DNA of 64,000 nt from Apostichopus japonicus (taxonomy: Eukaryota > Echinodermata > Holothuroidea > Aspidochirotida > Stichopodidae), in NCBI RefSeq assembly GCF_037975245.1, contig NC_092562.1, positions 24,049,554 through 24,113,553 on the forward strand, written 5' to 3'. The notes under the pieces were generated by a model. That model made no database searches. It saw nothing but the letters and a program-made list of their open reading frames with translations, and had not been told where the DNA came from. The translations under genes and the position numbers were made by a program. Shown piece by piece: positions 59,564 through 64,000 of this stretch (position 1 is the stretch's first letter; each line of letters opens with the position of its first letter).

Positions 59564-61399
59564 ATACCAGACCGGTCTTAAATCGCAAACAAACGCATAT
59601 TATTCGGATACATACCCCCCAAGAGAGGTTGCTCTGGCTTGTAGTAGCTTGTTTTTAACTAGCATCCAATTCTGTAATAATATAAGGGAGTAATGTCAAA
59701 TGTTACCCTTCTTTTTTTATTTATAAAGTAGGCCTTTCACGAGAGACGGACGAATGAAGGACAAAATTATACCAATTGATAAAATCAACAATATTTGTAA
59801 ATTCAACTTGAAATATAATCTTTGACATGAAGGTAATATCATTTGAACAAAAAAGAAGAAAATGTGTCTATTTGACATGTGTAAAGTTTTAACAAGTTAA
59901 ACTTCGCTGTCTCTCACTTTTCGTCTATCAGATTTCCAAGTGAAATAACTAGAACCTACAAGGTTTCATCCACTTGTAGCACATATTTCTGAACAGTGGA
60001 CGTAGAATGTCCATAGATAGAGTACTCCCCCACCCCGGCCCCGCCCCCAAAAACAACAAACATAATAAAATAACTAGAAAAGAAAGTAAGTATGGGACTT
60101 CTATGGTCGTGAGGGAGGTCAGGTTTACAAATTTGATTTAATGAACACCTGCCTTACTAAATTTGGTAAAAAGGTACCACAATGCTAGCAGATAACATAT
60201 TGAGAGCTATTGTAAACTCTTAATGTAAACTCAAACTAAGTTGCCGTCCTTCGCACATGAAATTTTGACGAAAAGGTGTGCGTAGCCAGCAAATATACCC
60301 TATATATGGTACAATATGGAACTTGGTCTACTAATAAAATAGTGATAATTTGAGAAATAAAGAATTTTTTGTTAGATATTTGCCAGTTTGAAACACCTGA
60401 TCACGCTGAGGGTTGATTTTAGGCTACATGACAACCAATTCTGCTGAACTATTTGTATGTTTTCACTGATGCTGTTAAGCGAATGTAATTGTGAATTGTA
60501 CTGCGAAATGTTATTTATGATTTTAATATTGATTTAAATTACTAAAGTTATAGGAATTTTCCTTTGGTCGTTTATCTGTTACTATATAGAAATTGTCACT
60601 TTTTCAAAAGTGGCGCTCAGTGATACAGTACATTGCAAGTCACGTAATGCAAATGTCATCTTTAAAATATGGAGTTTAATTTCACTTGCATTTATGAAAA
60701 TTCAATTAACCAGATCACTTGTAAACTTCTCTCAATACAACACATGGCGAATAAAAAATGACTGTTTTGTAAATGTGATGAGTATACATAACACAGGTAA
60801 TCTTCTCAAATAAAACACATGGCAAGTATCACTTCTTTAAATGTACAACAAAAACTAGCAACTACAAAAACAACAACTAAACTACAAACGTTTATAAAAA
60901 TTGTGAGTATCTGTTTGTTAGCAAGAGATGTACATGTGGCCACCGTATACAGAGAATGATCTTACTTCTTCCAGAACATTTTACGAATTACGTACCAACC
61001 AGGACAATTGTCAAGTTGGGCCAAAATCAACCAAGCAAACCACCATCTTGGGTGAACTGATAACAGACTTTTTAGAGCCAAGCCTAGACCACTCATTATT
61101 CAAGCTTGTTTTATGATGCGTTGGACAGAAATCACAGCCTCGATATACGACCCCCCAAAAAACTCCGAAGCCAAAGTGGGTCTTATGTAAATAGGTACAG
61201 CCTCACCGTATATTTTGAACATGGCATTACAATGTCGACACATTTCTCAGCGCAGTGAATATAGAAATCACTATTGACATGTGAAAGTTTGCCAATTGTC
61301 CTTATATCCGCATGCATATGTACATCGGAGGAAATAATCATTTCCATAATTTCCGGAGGTAATATTGGACTTTGGTCCCTTCCTACACTAGCAATAGCA
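59564..61399 (+). other. Intron sequence
   Basis: AT-rich. No exon or clear repeat found. Confidence 0.5.
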
Positions 61400-62545
61400 C
61401 CCCTGTCCAATCTTATAGTAGCACCTCCGTCCCCTCTTTCAGTAGCTCCTTGGTCCCCTCCCACATTAGGTCCCCTGTCCTAAGCACACCAGCACACTGC
61501 TCCCCTCTTACAGAACCACCCTGATCCTCTCCATCACTAGAATCCTGTTCCTCTCTTTCAGTAGCTCCTTGGTCCCCTCCCACACTAGCTCCCCTGTCTT
61601 TTAGCACACCAGCACACTGCTCCCCTCTTACAGTACCACCCTGATCCTCTCCATCACTAGAATCCTGATCCTCTCTTTCAGTAGCTCATTGGTCCCCTCA
61701 AACATTAGCTCCCTTGTCCTTTAGCACACCAGCACACTGCTCCCCTCTTACAGTGGAACCCTGATCCTCTCCATCACTAGAATCCTGATCCTCTCTTTCA
61801 GTAGCTCATTGGTCCCCTCAAACATTAGCTCCCTTGCCCTTTAGCACACCAGCACACTGCTCCCCTCTTACAGTACCACCCTGATCCTCTCTTTCAGTAG
61901 CTCCTTGGTCCCCTCCCACACTAGCTCCCCTGTCCTTTAGCACACCAGCACGCTGCTCCCCTCTTACAGAACCACCCTGATCCTCTCCATCACTAGAATC
62001 CTGATCCTCTCTTTCAGTAGCTTCTTGGTCCCCTCCCACATTAGCTCCCTTGTCCTTTAGCATACCAGCACACTGCTCCCCTCTTACAGTACCACCCTGA
62101 TCCTCTCTTTCAGTAGCTCCTTGGTCCCCTCCCACAATAGCTCCCCTGTCCTTTAGCACACCAGCACACTGCTCCCCTCTTACAGAACCACCCTGATCCT
62201 CTCCATCACTAGAATCCTGATCCTCTCTTTCAGTAGCTTCTTGGTCCCCTCCCACATTAGCTCCCTTGTCCTTTAGCACACCAGCACACTGCTCCCCTCT
62301 TACAGAACCACCCTGATCCTCTCCATCACTAGAATCCTGATCCTCTCTTTCAGTAGCTTCTTGGTCCCCTCCCACATTAGCTCCCCGTCCTTTAGCACAC
62401 CAGCACACTGCTCCCCTCTTACAGTACCACCCTGATCCTCTCTTTCAGTAGCTCCTTGGTCCCCTCCCACACTAGCTCCCCTGTCCTTTAGCACACCAGC
62501 ACACTGCTCCCCTCTTACAGTACCACCCTGATCCTCTCTTTCAGT
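61400..62545 (-). repeat. Minisatellite of 120-bp and 90-bp units
   Basis: About ten copies. The full unit contains CACACCAGCACACTGCTCCC, CTCTTACAGAACCACCCTGA, TCCTCTCCATCACTAGAATC, CTGATCCTCTCTTTCAGTAG and CTCCTTGGTCCCCTCCCACA. The short unit lacks the 30 bp around CCATCACTAGAATCCTGA. Both lengths are multiples of three, so minus-strand frames look protein-like (VGGDQEATEREDQDSSDGED), but two copies carry paired stops. Copies are 90-98 percent alike by eye. Confidence 0.9.
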
Positions 62546-62741
62546 GTTTCGTCGGTCGTTCTGACCGCTGGGAGCATATTTTCTCGCTCTAATTTTGCCG
62601 TTTCCGAACCGTTTTTTGGTGGAGATTTCTTCTTTTTTTTGGGGGGGGGGGGGTCAAAGGCATATTGCCCGAATATCATACTTAAGACGTCACTGCCGCC
62701 CGCCCCGCCCTCCGTCATGATACACTTGAACATATACAGTG

Positions 62742-62880
62742 GCGTAGGAAGATAGTTGCAGTGGCGGCGCCAGACTTAAAGATTTGGAGGGGCGGGGAGG
62801 GGGGCATGCCGGAATTTGGGGGCAAAGTCCCAGCAGATGAAATTTTGAAAAGCAAAAGACGATCATATAGACGAGAAGTT
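62742..62880 (+). mobile_element. Fragment of a hAT-like element
   Basis: Starts CAGTGGCGTAGGAAG, the same end as the miniature transposon at 59229-59555, followed by a G-rich stretch. No right end was identified. Confidence 0.5.
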
Positions 62881-62914
62881 AAAGCTTCCTATCGCACCAT
62901 AAAAAAATTACCCT

Positions 62915-63190
62915 ATTACCACTTTTGAAAAAACGTATTTATTTATCGAAAGTGGACATTATGTTTTCAAAAGTGGTTATTTTTTCAAAACCTGTTTAAA
63001 TTTCTACTTTTGAAAAAACGTATTGATTTTTCAAAAGTAGTTAATTATTTTTTTCAAATATGGTTCGGTATTTTTTTCAAAAGTGGACATTATTTTTATC
63101 AAAAGTGGTTAGTTTTTCAAAACTGGTAATTTTTTTGTTCAAAAGTGGTTAATTTTTCAAAACCTGTTTTTTCAAAAGTAGTTTCAACAC
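62915..63190 (-). repeat. TTTTCAAAAGT array, right copy
   Basis: About 14 copies of TTTTTCAAAAGTGGTTA-like units, mostly in the orientation opposite to the left copy at 50876-50990. It ends AACCTGTTTTTTCAAAAGTA then GTTTCAACA, the inverse of the start of the left copy. Confidence 0.8.
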
Positions 63191-63422
63191 GCGACCATCG
63201 AAATCTGCCTTACCGTACCGGGACGGACGCCACACCATGTGTTACAGAAAATTACTTTTAAAAGCCTCTTTTCATACTTATATCTCGAATCCCTCTCAGA
63301 ATTGTTGATACTGGTTACAGTCAGTATGAAGACCAATATGTAACCAAAGTAGGTAAAAGTCAGAAGCTCAGGATTCCTCCAAGACTAATACGTCTTTCTT
63401 CTTCTTCTTTTCCTGATTGCAG

Positions 63423-63452
63423 ATATTCAAACAGTTCCTATGCCTACCAGTG
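63423..63452 (+). CDS. Receptor gene mini-exon (stalk)
   Basis: A 30-bp exon between a strong acceptor (CTTCTTCTTTTCCTGATTGCAG) and donor GTGAGT. In phase 1 it completes the Asp codon and reads IQTVPMPTS, ending in phase 1. This matches exon 42378-42426 and gives a short Pro/Thr/Ser stalk before the expected transmembrane segment. It is too short to be seen as an open frame; the evidence is the splice sites, the phase and the position. Confidence 0.6.
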
Positions 63453-64000
63453 GTGAGTATTTTCTTTAATATCAACTTGAAAAGACATTTTTCAAGTCAT
63501 TTCTAGCCTGCAAAAATAATTCACTTAAACAGTTCTGAAAAAAATGAATAACATCAAAATTTATTCCATTTTATGTAACCATTTATGTTATAGGAGTGGA
63601 GGGATTGCACTACGCGAAGATTTATAAACCAAATCTGTTCAATTTTAAAGGACGTTTATAACATGCTCTGCCTCCATCGCCCTCAATTCCATCTTTTCCA
63701 CCCTCGTCCCTTCTATTAGTAAACCTCTCGTGATACAACTGTTGTCATAATCGCAATTGCTCCTTCTTTGAAAACATCCCCAATCACATAAAACTCTTAA
63801 CTTGCTTCTGTTTAACCATTCAAAACCTTTTGAAATATATTGTTCCAGCAAGATTGACGTTTAACATGTAACACTACATATTTATATTCTCGATTAAATG
63901 TTTTGAAAAGTTTTTGGTTATCATTATTCTAACTCATAGGTTTAATAATTATATTAGTTCCATTAATTTCTTTTTCTCCATTAATTCACTTTCAAAACGA
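63453..64000 (+). other. Intron at the right edge
   Basis: AT-rich; no further exon recognised. Transmembrane and catalytic exons should lie to the right. Confidence 0.5.

Noticed and set aside
61818-62408. 196-residue acidic repeat protein on the minus strand
   Set aside because: It is part of a minisatellite. Neighbouring copies have in-frame stops, and there are no splice sites or start context to support a gene.

Overview
The window looks like intron-rich, AT-rich genomic DNA from a marine invertebrate, most likely an echinoderm. That is an inference from the gene architecture and the mix of transposons; no species-specific marker was found. There are no prokaryotic operons. Genes appear as short exons with GT/AG borders and matching reading phases.

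One large plus-strand gene runs through the whole window and past both ends. I can trace its exons in order: two 8-cysteine EGF-like domains (301-435, 1571-1717), an Ig-like domain (8693-8971), and fibronectin type III (FN3) domains at 9630-9944, 10288-10352 + 12056-12284, 12770-13081, 15518-15808, 35159-35394 + 36713-36782 and 37222-37328 + 39166-39385. A membrane-proximal FN3 domain follows (40165-40258 + 41144-41378 + 42378-42426), then a 30-bp stalk exon (63423-63452). All junction phases agree. The last FN3 carries the pattern typical of receptor protein tyrosine phosphatases, so I call this the ectodomain of an EGF/Ig/FN3 receptor tyrosine phosphatase-like protein. A Tie-like receptor kinase remains possible, because transmembrane and catalytic exons lie beyond the window.

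The introns are full of mobile DNA. They hold a decayed BEL/Pao LTR retrotransposon (about 1838-7040), a LINE remnant on the minus strand (15880-16376), a CR1-like LINE joined to a zinc-knuckle ORF1 (about 18867-23092), an L2/Crack-like LINE (23098-26350), a Rex1/L2-like LINE on the minus strand (53265-55830), tRNA-derived SINEs (26455-26548, 38868-39113), and small DNA transposons. Two of the latter are hAT-like with 8-bp target duplications (46026-46952 and 59229-59555).

The most unusual items are: (1) a 5.1-kb unit (29728-34820) holding a broken SAM-domain gene, bracketed by arrays of TGTGTAAA/TTTACACA motifs and an exact 6-bp duplication, a candidate mobile unit; (2) a minisatellite (35385-36430) that starts exactly at a splice donor and repeats donor-like sequence dozens of times; (3) two phase-compatible exons (18227-18435, 26843-27130) that would end the receptor early with a novel tail; (4) a 1.33-kb perfect GATA array attached to the 3' end of a LINE; (5) arrays of the palindrome TTACCGCGGTAA on both sides of that LINE.
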